Source: Candidatus Sabulitectum sp. | Lineage (GTDB): Bacteria > Fermentibacterota > Fermentibacteria > Fermentibacterales > JCC-6 | Direction of reading: 5' to 3' | Length of the DNA stretch: 51,869 nt | Assembly: GCA_023139045.1 (NCBI GenBank) | Contig: JAGLOJ010000006.1 | Location: 1-51,869, forward strand | Part shown: positions 33,742 to 41,495 of the stretch, piece after piece | Layout: the number at the start of each line of letters is the position of its first letter | Numbering within the stretch: the first letter of the stretch is position 1 | The notes under the pieces: model-generated | Told to the model about the DNA's origin: nothing | Databases searched by the model: none | What the model saw: only the letters and a program-made list of their open reading frames with translations | Position numbers and translations under genes: made by a program

Positions 33742-34674
33742 GGGTATGTCATCCAGTACGTAGCCCAGCAGTTTGCCCTGCCATGAGTCTCTGTACATAA
33801 GCTCCCTCTTTACCCGGTTCATTACGGCAAGCTTGTTGATTGCCCACTCCGGGGCTACAAGCATTCTGGGTGGAGCCTCACCGGTTACCCTTTGAACAAC
33901 AATATCGGGCCTTGTGCGTTCGATAAAATCCGCAGCAAGCCCGGCATATTCGCTTCTGCGCATGAGGTTCAGTTCTCCTCTGTTGTACTGTTCTGCCAGT
34001 TGGGTGCCTTTGATTATGTGGAGGTTCTGGAGCTTAACACCTGCAGTGCCGGATTTGTTTACCAGTTCTGCCGTTGCCAGCGTTTCTTCTCTTGATTCCC
34101 CGGGGAAACCCAGAATCACATGAGCTGCGGTTCTGATTCCTCTGCTGTGGAGTTTTTCGAATGCTTTTTCCGAATCGTATACAGTGTGTCTACGGTTCAT
34201 ACGAAGAAGAGTGATGTCACATCCGCTCTGGATTCCCAGTTCTACCCAGACGAAGGTTTCCCCAGAGAGATCTTTCAGCAGATTCATTACATCTTCACTT
34301 ATGCAGTCGGGTCTTGTGCAGAGTGAAAGCCCCCTGATACCGGGATAATCAAGGGCCTCGCGGTACATTCTCTCCAGGCTTTTTACATCTTTGTATGTGG
34401 TGGTGTAATCCTGGAAGTAGGCAAGGAAGTGATCTGTCTCATGCCTCTCTCTCACATATTCAGTGGCCAGTTCAAGTTGCTCGGTAACGGTCATTCCCGG
34501 TTTGTAGTGTTTGGGTTCACTTCCGGTGGGATTACAGAAAACACAGCCATCTGTGCCCAGTAATCCGTCCCGTGTCGGGCAGGTGAAGCCACCTGCGATA
34601 CTGACCTTGTACACCTTATGCCCGAACGTTTTTCTAAAAAAAGCATTGAGAGAGTGGTATCTGTTTTTGTTCAA
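33727..34674 (-). CDS. radical SAM protein, TIGR01212/YhcC family
   Basis: A 315-residue protein. The near-start block VSIAGGFTCPTRDGLLGTDGC followed by VFCNP gives the family's cluster cysteines (C-x14-C-x2-C), which differ in spacing from CxxxCxxC. LAYFQDYTTTY, LSLCTRPDC, WVELGIQSGCDITL and HVILGFPGES are further family blocks. Members bind a [4Fe-4S] cluster and SAM; the reaction is not established for this group. The start is the ATG at 34674, and the gene is divergent from the NAT-like gene 40 bases away. Confidence 0.9.
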   Translation of the reverse strand: MNKNRYHSLNAFFRKTFGHKVYKVSIAGGFTCPTRDGLLGTDGCVFCNPTGSEPKHYKPGMTVTEQLELATEYVRERHETDHFLAYFQDYTTTYKDVKSLERMYREALDYPGIRGLSLCTRPDCISEDVMNLLKDLSGETFVWVELGIQSGCDITLLRMNRRHTVYDSEKAFEKLHSRGIRTAAHVILGFPGESREETLATAELVNKSGTAGVKLQNLHIIKGTQLAEQYNRGELNLMRRSEYAGLAADFIERTRPDIVVQRVTGEAPPRMLVAPEWAINKLAVMNRVKRELMYRDSWQGKLLGYVLDDIPSVQK

Positions 34675-34714
34675 TTTTCAACTCATTTCCCGTTGCGGGA
34701 ATTATAATAAACCC

Positions 34715-35515
34715 ATGGAAAAAGCAGCGGAGATATTCTTTGAGCATTTTGGCCTTACTCCTGGCAGAAGTGCCGCAGACATACACAGAACAGGCGAAGT
34801 TTTCGGGGAAATTCCCTGGAAGAACCTGACCAAGTTTCTTCTTCGATCATCCGGAGAGAGCCGACCCCGGCTGGCCGGGGAAGTAATGACGGATTATGTG
34901 AAGAGTGGAACCGGGGGTACATGCTATTCGCTAACCGAAACCCTGGGAAGCATTATTGCAGCATGCGGCCTTTCAGCAAGGCCCCTTACCGGGCACATGA
35001 AACATGGAGAGAATATTCACTGCGCTCTGCTTGTGGAAGGGAAGGATGGAAGATTCATACTTGACCCAGGTTATGTTGTACCGGATGCTGTGAAGCTTTC
35101 CGATTCCGGTGCCGGTGAGATGGTTACTGCAGGTAGAAAAATGAGCTGGTCTCCGGTTGCAGGCGGGTGGGAGCTGCATACAATTGAGAGCGGGAGAAAG
35201 CAGTTACGGTACAAGCTTGAATCACGCGTGATTTCCCGTGCCGAGTTTTTACAGTACTGGATCGCATCTTTTAAATCTGCGGGGCTTAACAGTTTGCACT
35301 TGAACCGGGTGGGTTCCCTTGGCGGTAGAGTCAGTGCCCACAACGGAAACCTGCGGATTGTGGGTGTTAGTGGAAAGAGGAATCTGAAGCTGCATGATGA
35401 CTACGCCCTGAAGCAGCGTGGATCGAGCTGCAGAAACAGAAGAAGGAGGGGAACTAATCTCACTCCCCGGATCATTTCCTCCTGTACTGCCTGTCGTAAG
35501 TGTTTTGTACAATGA
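34715..35515 (+). CDS. arylamine N-acetyltransferase-like protein, probably frameshifted at its end
   Basis: The catalytic triad of the NAT/transglutaminase-like fold is present: C70 in GGTCYS, H102 in ENIHCALLV and D117 in ILDPGY. The family moves acetyl groups from CoA to amines, though relatives act on other acyl groups. The ATG at 34715 is where homology-like sequence begins; the longer open frame upstream is the shadow of the radical SAM gene. Near 35410 the frame changes character. Adding one G (CTGGAA for CTGAA) would give ALEAAWIELQKQKKEGN and a stop at 35455, just at the ribosome site of the next gene. The present 35515 end is probably an artefact or mutation. Confidence 0.7.
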   Translation: MEKAAEIFFEHFGLTPGRSAADIHRTGEVFGEIPWKNLTKFLLRSSGESRPRLAGEVMTDYVKSGTGGTCYSLTETLGSIIAACGLSARPLTGHMKHGENIHCALLVEGKDGRFILDPGYVVPDAVKLSDSGAGEMVTAGRKMSWSPVAGGWELHTIESGRKQLRYKLESRVISRAEFLQYWIASFKSAGLNSLHLNRVGSLGGRVSAHNGNLRIVGVSGKRNLKLHDDYALKQRGSSCRNRRRRGTNLTPRIISSCTACRKCFVQ

Positions 35516-35976
35516 CTGTTCTCTTCTTAAGGAAACTTCAGCTTCTCTTCAACTGTTTTTCGGTGAGGTTGTACTTTTCAGCGAACCCTGTCCTTTCGAT
35601 ATGACAGATTACTACCGGGATGAGATGGGCTCCTCAATCCTCCGGGTATGGTTCTGTTTTTCTCCCCTCCGGGATCCTTCAGAACTGCCGCTCTGGAAAG
35701 AAAAGTGTATGGAGATAGAGGAGAAATTCGGAGAACGGGGGAAAAGACTGGTGAATATTGACCCCGGTTATCTGGATCACGGCAAGCTGCAAGGCGGCCC
35801 CAGACAAGATTTATATGGGCAGAGGAGTATTCGCCCATACCTGTCTTCACTACAAAAAAGGAAAATTTCACGGACCTGAACACAGCTTTGCCGATTTCAT
35901 AGACGGCAGGTTTGATGACTTCTTCTGTTCGGCAAAGCTCCTTTTGCGAAAACTTCTTAGAGAACTAAATCAGTAA
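35418..35976 (+). pseudogene. DUF4416 protein gene with frameshift
   Basis: The first part (to about 35790) has DUF4416 features: LPVVSVLYNDCSLLKE, EPCPFDMTDYYRDEMG and VNIDPGYLDHGKL. The rest of the family domain continues in another frame as ASCKAAPDKIYMGRGVFAH, LHYKKGKFHGPEHSFADF and a Leu-rich tail, ending at 35976. The junction reads GGCAAGCTG, as if about 14 bases between two copies of GCAAGCTG were lost. There is also no ATG near the AAGGAGGGG site; the first usable start is GTG 35418, and in its own frame the reading stops at 35879. Function of DUF4416 is unknown. Confidence 0.75.
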
Positions 35977-37132
35977 TATCTACGCTGGCCAGTGAGGACA
36001 TCGCCGGGATCAGCTCTTCATTTGCAAGGCACCCAAAGCTGAATCTGAGGTGATGTTTTCCGGTGTCACCGAATGCATCTCCCGGTATGGTGGCAATTGC
36101 ATATTTGTCGATGAGGTGGTCAGCAAGGGCATAAGTATCCATTCCGTCAGGTGTTTTAGCCAGTGTGAAGAATCCACCTCCTGCTTCCCTCCACGCCAGC
36201 CCCTTTGACTGTTTCATGGCATTTTTACATAGGTGCAGTCGGTGTTCGACTTCAGCAGAACGGTTTTCAACCCAGCCATCCAGGTTCAGGCATTGCTCCA
36301 GAAGGATCTGCCCCGGTGTTGAGGGGCAGATCACCACCGAATCCTGTACCTTCAGAGCCTGCTCCAGAATGTGACCTGCGCCGAACAGGTATCCAAGCCT
36401 CCAGCCGGAAAGGCTGAAACTTTTTGAAAAGCTGCCCAGTGTAAGAACGTGTTCCTGATTTGTTTCCATCCAGGGATGGTGTCTGCTGCCTGTAAAATTG
36501 AATCTTTCATAGGTTTCGTCTATTATCAGGGTGCAGCCATTCTCACCTGTGAGTTTTACTATCCTGCGTACTTCCTCTTCAGTCAGTGATGCTCCGGTGG
36601 GATTACCCGGGTTTACCAGCACCATGACCCTTGCACCGGGAATTCTTTCCTCCAGTTTTTTCCAGGGTACGCCCCATTCAGAGTGTTCAACCATTGGTAT
36701 CGAATCCAGTTCCAGATTTGAGAATTGAATGGCAAAGACGTGGTCAAAGTAGTACGGCTCAAGAACTATTGCCCTGTCCCCGGGGTCGGTCACCGCCATG
36801 AGCGCACTGACAAAGGCCTGGCTGGCTCCGCAGGTGAGGTGGAGTTCTCTGGCAGGGTCAAGATTTATTCCCCTTCTTTTACTGATTTCCCTTGATAGAG
36901 CCACTCTTGTTGACATGAGTCCCGGATCCGGACTGTAGAAATGAAAACCACTGCTGTCCATTTCCTGCTTCATGGCTTCAACCGCTTTCTGCGGGGGGCC
37001 ATACCATGGAACAGCTTGAGCCATGGAAAAAATCTCCTGGCCGCTTACACGCATCTTCCGTACTTTGTTCATGATTGAGTGGATTGGAGGCATGTGAATC
37101 TGTGCAGTTCTTTGCGATGTTTTCAGTGGCAT
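35957..37132 (-). CDS. PLP-dependent aminotransferase, class I/II
   Basis: A 391-residue fold-type I aminotransferase. LTCGASQAF is the cofactor phosphate region, NPGNPTGASLT and DETYERF hold the Asn and Asp/Tyr that bind the ring, the Schiff-base lysine is in SFSKSFSLSGWRLGY and the substrate arginine is in LRFSFGCL. This is the aspartate/aromatic aminotransferase layout; the amino donor cannot be told. AAAGGGG precedes the ATG. The 3' end overlaps the DUF4416 remnant tail to tail by 20 bases. Confidence 0.9.
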   Translation of the reverse strand: MPLKTSQRTAQIHMPPIHSIMNKVRKMRVSGQEIFSMAQAVPWYGPPQKAVEAMKQEMDSSGFHFYSPDPGLMSTRVALSREISKRRGINLDPARELHLTCGASQAFVSALMAVTDPGDRAIVLEPYYFDHVFAIQFSNLELDSIPMVEHSEWGVPWKKLEERIPGARVMVLVNPGNPTGASLTEEEVRRIVKLTGENGCTLIIDETYERFNFTGSRHHPWMETNQEHVLTLGSFSKSFSLSGWRLGYLFGAGHILEQALKVQDSVVICPSTPGQILLEQCLNLDGWVENRSAEVEHRLHLCKNAMKQSKGLAWREAGGGFFTLAKTPDGMDTYALADHLIDKYAIATIPGDAFGDTGKHHLRFSFGCLANEELIPAMSSLASVDITDLVL

Positions 37133-37207
37133 GTGAATCCCCTTTACGGTTACAGTGTCAGTTTCCTCATGAATGATTTATAAAAGGGGGAGCAAGGAAG
37201 GGAAAGA

Positions 37208-38095
37208 ATGAGAATTCTTGTTACGGCCAGCTGCGATTTTCAGGACGCTGATATTTTGACCCGCTGCCTGCTTATGAAGGGCCATAATGTACTTTTTCAG
37301 AACAGAGTAATCACCTCTGCAGTTGCAGAAGATTTTCAGCCTGACGTGACTGTGTGTTACGGATCTGTCGCTGCGACTGTTTCTGATTCTCCATTGGTAC
37401 AGGTAAGATCCGGGTCAGGAGGGATGCTTCACAGGCATGTCGACCTTTTCGTTTTTTCAGGTGAATCTGTAATTCCCGGTGGATTTGAGGGCAGAGCAGT
37501 TGCTATTTCACGGCCTGTGGATACTCACATGTTTCATCCTGTCGCCCAATCCGGTGAGAAGATCATTCTTGCTCTGGGCAGACTTGACCCTGAGAAGGGA
37601 CACAAAACATTTGTTCAGGCAATGACCATGGTGAATCCTGATTTTCGGGCAGTGATCGCCGGTAGAGAAGCCCGGTACACGGTGGGCCAGATGCGGAATT
37701 ATGCCGAAAGTCTGGGCGTTGGAAGTCGGGTGGAGTTTGTTGGAGAAGTTGAAGATGTGAGTCCATTCCTGAGTTGTGCTGCTGTGGGAGTTGTAGCCAG
37801 CCTTGCGAACCAGCCGGTGTTCCGTGCGGGAATGGAGTTTATGGCGTCCGGGGTTCCCCTTCTGGTTGCAGCTGCAGCCGGGCTGTGCGATTATGTAACC
37901 GACGGTGTTACCGGTCTTTTCCATTCGCCCGGTAACTGGAAACAGCTTGCCGGGCAGATCAACCACCTGATTGAGAACTGCGGACCTGCCGGGATGCTGG
38001 CGGGTAATGCCAGAGAGTACTGTGAAAAACATCTTTCTTTTGAGTCTGTTGGTGACAGGTGGACAGAGGTAATGGAACAACTTAGCTTCGAATGA
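37208..38095 (+). CDS. glycosyltransferase, GT4 (GT-B fold)
   Basis: A 295-residue protein, shorter than most GT4 enzymes because the N-terminal domain is reduced (about 105 residues). The C-terminal domain is typical: ILALGRLDPEKGHKTFVQAM, RVEFVGEVEDVSPFLSCA and GMEFMASGVPLLVAAAAG, the last giving the E-x7-like nucleotide-sugar site. It transfers a sugar from an NDP donor to an unknown acceptor, probably in envelope glycan synthesis. GGAAGGGAAAG precedes the ATG. Followed closely by the DUF3108 and RNase HIII genes. Confidence 0.85.
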   Translation: MRILVTASCDFQDADILTRCLLMKGHNVLFQNRVITSAVAEDFQPDVTVCYGSVAATVSDSPLVQVRSGSGGMLHRHVDLFVFSGESVIPGGFEGRAVAISRPVDTHMFHPVAQSGEKIILALGRLDPEKGHKTFVQAMTMVNPDFRAVIAGREARYTVGQMRNYAESLGVGSRVEFVGEVEDVSPFLSCAAVGVVASLANQPVFRAGMEFMASGVPLLVAAAAGLCDYVTDGVTGLFHSPGNWKQLAGQINHLIENCGPAGMLAGNAREYCEKHLSFESVGDRWTEVMEQLSFE

Positions 38096-38132
38096 TGTAC
38101 ATATTGCAAAGGTTTATTCGAAAGGATGATGT

Positions 38133-38939
38133 ATGAAATTGGCGACAATGCTTGTTCTTGGCATAGCAGTTTCATGTTTTGCCTACGGTTCAACATGGGA
38201 TTGGGGAGAGTACGAGAGACGCTATGAGGAAAACACCACATGGGGCCCGGGAGAAAGACTGGTTTTCAGCGTTGAGTACGGAATAATTAAGGCAGGTTCT
38301 GCCACTTTAAGTGTTACAGGACCTGTTGATCATGACGGATTACTTGCATACAGAATTACAGCAGAAGCTCGCTCAAATCCCGCATTCAGCAGCTTTTTTG
38401 AAGTGAGAGATGTGAATGAAGCACTTCTTGATATTGTTCAGCTTCATTCGCTGACTTTTATGAAAAATATTCAGGAGGGTGATTTTTCCAGTAGTGAAGA
38501 GATGTTCTTTGACCAGGAAGCAGGTTTCGCATACTACCCTGAAGAGGATGATCCTGAACTTGCAGAAATGGCGATTCCTCCCCATGCTCTGGATGTGCTT
38601 AGCGCTTTTTACTATGCAAGGACTCGGGAGCTTGAACCCGGGGGGAACTTCTACATAGATGTTCACGTGGACAACGACAATTACCCCCTTGAGGTAAGGG
38701 TTCTGGAGCGTGAGAGAATTCGAACAAGAGCCGGTTCCTTTGACTGCATTCAACTGCAGCCTGTTCTTCGCGGAGATGGTCTGTTCAAGCAGCAGGGTGA
38801 GATATTCATCTGGGTTACAGATGACGAAAGACACATGCCTGTTCTTATGAGTGCTTCAATTATTATTGGCTCGATAACATGCATGCTTGAAGAATACTCC
38901 GCAGGAACACCACTGGAAGTGGAGAACCCGTTTCAGTGA
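38133..38939 (+). CDS. secreted/periplasmic DUF3108 protein
   Basis: A 268-residue protein with a signal peptide (MKLATMLVLGIAVSCFAYGS) and the DUF3108 pattern: GERLVFSVEYGIIKAGSATL, YRITAEARSNPAFSSFFEVRD, a middle of paired strands and RAGSFDCIQLQP with FIWVTDDERHMPV. The fold resembles lipid- or glycan-binding beta barrels of the LolA/outer-membrane type; function unproven. AAAGGATG lies before the ATG. Its stop overlaps the RNase HIII start (GTGA). Confidence 0.85.
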   Translation: MKLATMLVLGIAVSCFAYGSTWDWGEYERRYEENTTWGPGERLVFSVEYGIIKAGSATLSVTGPVDHDGLLAYRITAEARSNPAFSSFFEVRDVNEALLDIVQLHSLTFMKNIQEGDFSSSEEMFFDQEAGFAYYPEEDDPELAEMAIPPHALDVLSAFYYARTRELEPGGNFYIDVHVDNDNYPLEVRVLERERIRTRAGSFDCIQLQPVLRGDGLFKQQGEIFIWVTDDERHMPVLMSASIIIGSITCMLEEYSAGTPLEVENPFQ

Positions 38940-39868
38940 TTTCAGCTGAATTGAACAAGCATCTTGAAACAACCATGAAGAAGCTGTCTTCCATGGGGGT
39001 TTCCATTGTTGAGCAAAAGGAATTGCCTTACGGTGTACAAGTTACACTGACCGGCTATGGATCTTCGTGCAAGATTAATCTTTATCACTCGAAGAAAAAG
39101 GGTAACTCAATTGTACAGGCAGGTGGAGACAAAAGCTTTCTGGAAATGGTGTTGCAGAAGCTGGATCGCGTAGTTGCATCTTCTGCTGCATCCAAAGCTG
39201 CTGTTCCTGTTCCTCCTGGTCTTCGCGCCGGCAGTGATGAAGCTGGCAAGGGAGACTATTTCGGTCCTCTTGTGGTTGCAGCGGTGGCTTGTCTGCAATC
39301 CACGGCAAATGCTCTTACAGCAATGGGAGTGGGAGATTCGAAGAAACTTTCCGCAGCAAAGGTTCGAGAGCTTTACGAAAAGATCACAGTGATGAGTGAT
39401 GTCAGGTATTCAGTCTGCTCAATATCCCCCCGAGAGTACAACAGGCTGTTTGATGCTTTCAAGCAGCAGGGGAAGAACAGTCTTGACACTCTGGCTATGG
39501 CGCACGGCAAAGTTTTTGAGGATCTCTCTGCAGAAGGAGAGGAGCCTGACAGGTTTGTGGTTGACAAATTTTGTGAGATGAAAAGATTGAGACCCTGGCT
39601 AACCATTCCTGTTTCGAAAGTTGAGCTCAGAGTAAGAGCGGAGGACAGCGAGCCTGCAGTAGCGGCTGCATCGATTATTGCAAGAAGTGTTTATCTGGGT
39701 GAACTGGCAAGGCTTTCCTCGCTGTATGGAACAGCACTTACTCCGGGGGCAGGAGCCCCTGTGGACAGGCTTGGTACAAAACTTGTGCAGTTGAGAGGAG
39801 ATGCAATTCTTCTTGAAACCGCCAAGGTTCACTTTGCGAATACATACAGGATTATAGACAAGGCTTGA
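38936..39868 (+). CDS. rnhC: ribonuclease HIII
   Basis: A 310-residue enzyme that cuts the RNA strand of RNA-DNA hybrids. An N-terminal TBP-like substrate domain (about 1-80, ending in an Ala/Val linker) precedes the type 2 RNase H core. Core signs are GSDEAGKGDYFGPLVVAA with the D-E catalytic pair, GVGDSKKLS, VVDKF and SEPAVAAASIIAR. The separate N-terminal domain distinguishes HIII from HII. The start is GTG at 38936, coupled to the upstream gene. Confidence 0.93.
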   Translation: MISAELNKHLETTMKKLSSMGVSIVEQKELPYGVQVTLTGYGSSCKINLYHSKKKGNSIVQAGGDKSFLEMVLQKLDRVVASSAASKAAVPVPPGLRAGSDEAGKGDYFGPLVVAAVACLQSTANALTAMGVGDSKKLSAAKVRELYEKITVMSDVRYSVCSISPREYNRLFDAFKQQGKNSLDTLAMAHGKVFEDLSAEGEEPDRFVVDKFCEMKRLRPWLTIPVSKVELRVRAEDSEPAVAAASIIARSVYLGELARLSSLYGTALTPGAGAPVDRLGTKLVQLRGDAILLETAKVHFANTYRIIDKA

Positions 39869-39985
39869 CCCGGAGGAATCTTCTTTAGATAATTGCGAAG
39901 CTTTGGGCCTGGCGGTCCGTGATTCAGGGGTGGATCAAAAAAACCAGTTTGTTATCGAATAACAGAAAATCCGGAGGGATTACAA

Positions 39986-40267
39986 ATGAGATTTTTCGCA
40001 ATCGCAATGCTGCTTCTTGCTATGGCAATTTTTGGTATGGGCTGTGGCGAGACCACAGAAGAAGTTGCTCCCGTTGAAGAAGTAGCCGAAGTCGAAGAAG
40101 CAGTTGAAGTCGAAGAAGCAGTTGAAGTTGAGGAAGTAGTCGAGGGCGAAGAACTGCTTGAAGAGGCAGCGGAAATGGTCGAAGAGGCAGCGGAAATGGT
40201 TGAAGAGGCCGGGGAACTGGTAGAAGAGGGCGTTGAAATGCTCGAAGAGGCCGGAGACATCCTCTAG
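39986..40267 (+). CDS. small acidic Glu/Val-repeat lipoprotein
   Basis: A 93-residue protein. The N-terminus (MRFFAIAMLLLAMAIFGMGC) is a lipoprotein signal with a Cys at 20. The mature part is made of short repeats of the type VEEAVEVEE, then EEAAEMVEEA, with about 40 percent Glu and almost no Lys or Arg. It should form an extended, strongly negative helix or coil on the membrane. GGAGGG precedes the ATG, and a good terminator follows at once. Function unknown; a charge spacer or cation-binding surface is possible. Confidence 0.75.
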   Translation: MRFFAIAMLLLAMAIFGMGCGETTEEVAPVEEVAEVEEAVEVEEAVEVEEVVEGEELLEEAAEMVEEAAEMVEEAGELVEEGVEMLEEAGDIL

Positions 40268-40290
40268 TTTTTTCAGTCATTGATTGTAAT

Positions 40291-40317
40291 GGGGCAGCCT
40301 TTTTGCTGCCCCTTTTT
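40291..40317 (+). terminator. rho-independent terminator after the acidic lipoprotein
   Basis: GGGGCAGC and GCTGCCCC form a perfect 8-bp stem, followed by TTTTT. Confidence 0.9.
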
Positions 40318-40677
40318 CTGTGTTCACCAGGCGTGGCGTAAAGCACCAAAACGGATGCTGTTAACCGGAAAGCAAAAGCTAACCAGGCGAAGAGTTCGGC
40401 AGGGCCGTCCATGAAAATGAAAATTCCTTTGTTACAGAGTAACCCGTCAACAGGAGAACCCGGTACAAAGCTGCAAAGAAATCGATACAAAGACGCTCAA
40501 TCAACTTTGCAGCTGAATGAATACACAGACATCCAGAACCTGCTGTGGCTGCAGTGGAAACGGACTTCATTCTCCTTGTGAATAATAGACTGATGCGAAT
40601 GGGGCAGAGCCTGGCGGAGCAAACATACCTGTTGATTTGCGCTGCTGGGCCCGCACAGTATTTTGTGCCCGGTCACC
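40318..40677. other. gene-free interval
   Basis: No open frame with protein character. A weak stem (GCACA/TGTGC with G/C flanks) near 40650-40675 follows the stop of the minus-strand gene and may end its transcript, but it lacks a T run. Nothing else seen. Confidence 0.5.
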
Positions 40678-41286
40678 TCACCTGATGCAGTCGAATGTTG
40701 CCTTCAGTGATGCCCAGGTTGTTCTTGAAAACTCCACTGGAGGAACGGGATAGCCGTTGACCCGGATGAGAAAATCATACTGCCAGAAATCAATGACTCC
40801 CGGAGTTGTCACGGTGAAGCTCCTGGGTTTTGCTGCAGGTGAAATATCACTTGCAATTGATGGTGCCCCGATACGACTGAATTGAGGGATTTCAGTGACC
40901 GTAAAATTCATACTGGTTGTGCAGGGAGCTATGGGATAGATGTAGGATGGTGAAAGGTGTGCTGCTGTACCCGTATCGTGCGCGAATATCGTTCCCGTGG
41001 AATACGGAGTTCCATCTGTTATTTCACCAATAAAATCTGAAGTATCCCATTCTTGATTGCTGTTCATAACATGGAAGAACCAGACCTCTGCATAGTTCAA
41101 AACAAATCCTGTGGCGTCCAGGCTGGGATAGAAGTCTTCCAGATTGAACCATGTCCCCCTGTATTCTCCTTCAAATGTGAACCAGTCAGCAATCCCGTCA
41201 TCATACTGCAGAAGATCATCAGTACCTGATGCCCAGGCTGATATGGTCAGCACAAAAATGCAAGCAATGAAACTAAAAGACTTCAT
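40678..41286 (-). CDS. secreted protein of unknown function
   Basis: A 202-residue protein with a clear signal peptide (MKSFSFIACIFVLTISAWASG). The mature chain is rich in aromatic residues and reads as beta-sandwich (LLQYDDGIADWFTFEG, FVLNYAEVWFFHVMN, SFTVTTPGVIDFW). It resembles the small secreted beta domains common in this lineage, without a recognisable sorting tail. GGAGGGCGACGA precedes the ATG. It lies downstream of the Asp-box protein on the same strand, with a hairpin in between, so it is probably transcribed separately. Confidence 0.65.
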   Translation of the reverse strand: MKSFSFIACIFVLTISAWASGTDDLLQYDDGIADWFTFEGEYRGTWFNLEDFYPSLDATGFVLNYAEVWFFHVMNSNQEWDTSDFIGEITDGTPYSTGTIFAHDTGTAAHLSPSYIYPIAPCTTSMNFTVTEIPQFSRIGAPSIASDISPAAKPRSFTVTTPGVIDFWQYDFLIRVNGYPVPPVEFSRTTWASLKATFDCIR

Positions 41287-41443
41287 TCGTCGCCCTCCTT
41301 TAACTCAGCTTCTTTTCTGCACTCTTCTGCAAGGCATCTTGCTATAGGGTGCACACCGTAAGATAAACAACAGTCTGCTTCTTCTGCAATCCAATCATTC
41401 TGTGCTTTATTTGAGGTGTCTGTCATTTTCTGTCTCCCTGTTG

Positions 41444-41483
41444 ATATCCGGAGAGAGCTGCTGCACTCCCCGGATATTTTTTT
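41444..41483. terminator. hairpin terminator after the Asp-box protein gene
   Basis: ATATCCGG and CCGGATAT, extended by GAG/CTC, form a stem about 20 bases beyond the minus-strand stop at 41496. Seven T residues follow on the plus strand, so it also has the form of a terminator in that direction. Confidence 0.65.
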
Positions 41484-41495
41484 CCGTGCTCGCCG

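Noticed and set aside
35758-35976. Separate small gene with its own ATG after DUF4416
   Set aside because: Its sequence is the missing C-terminal half of the DUF4416 domain in another frame, so it is part of the broken gene.
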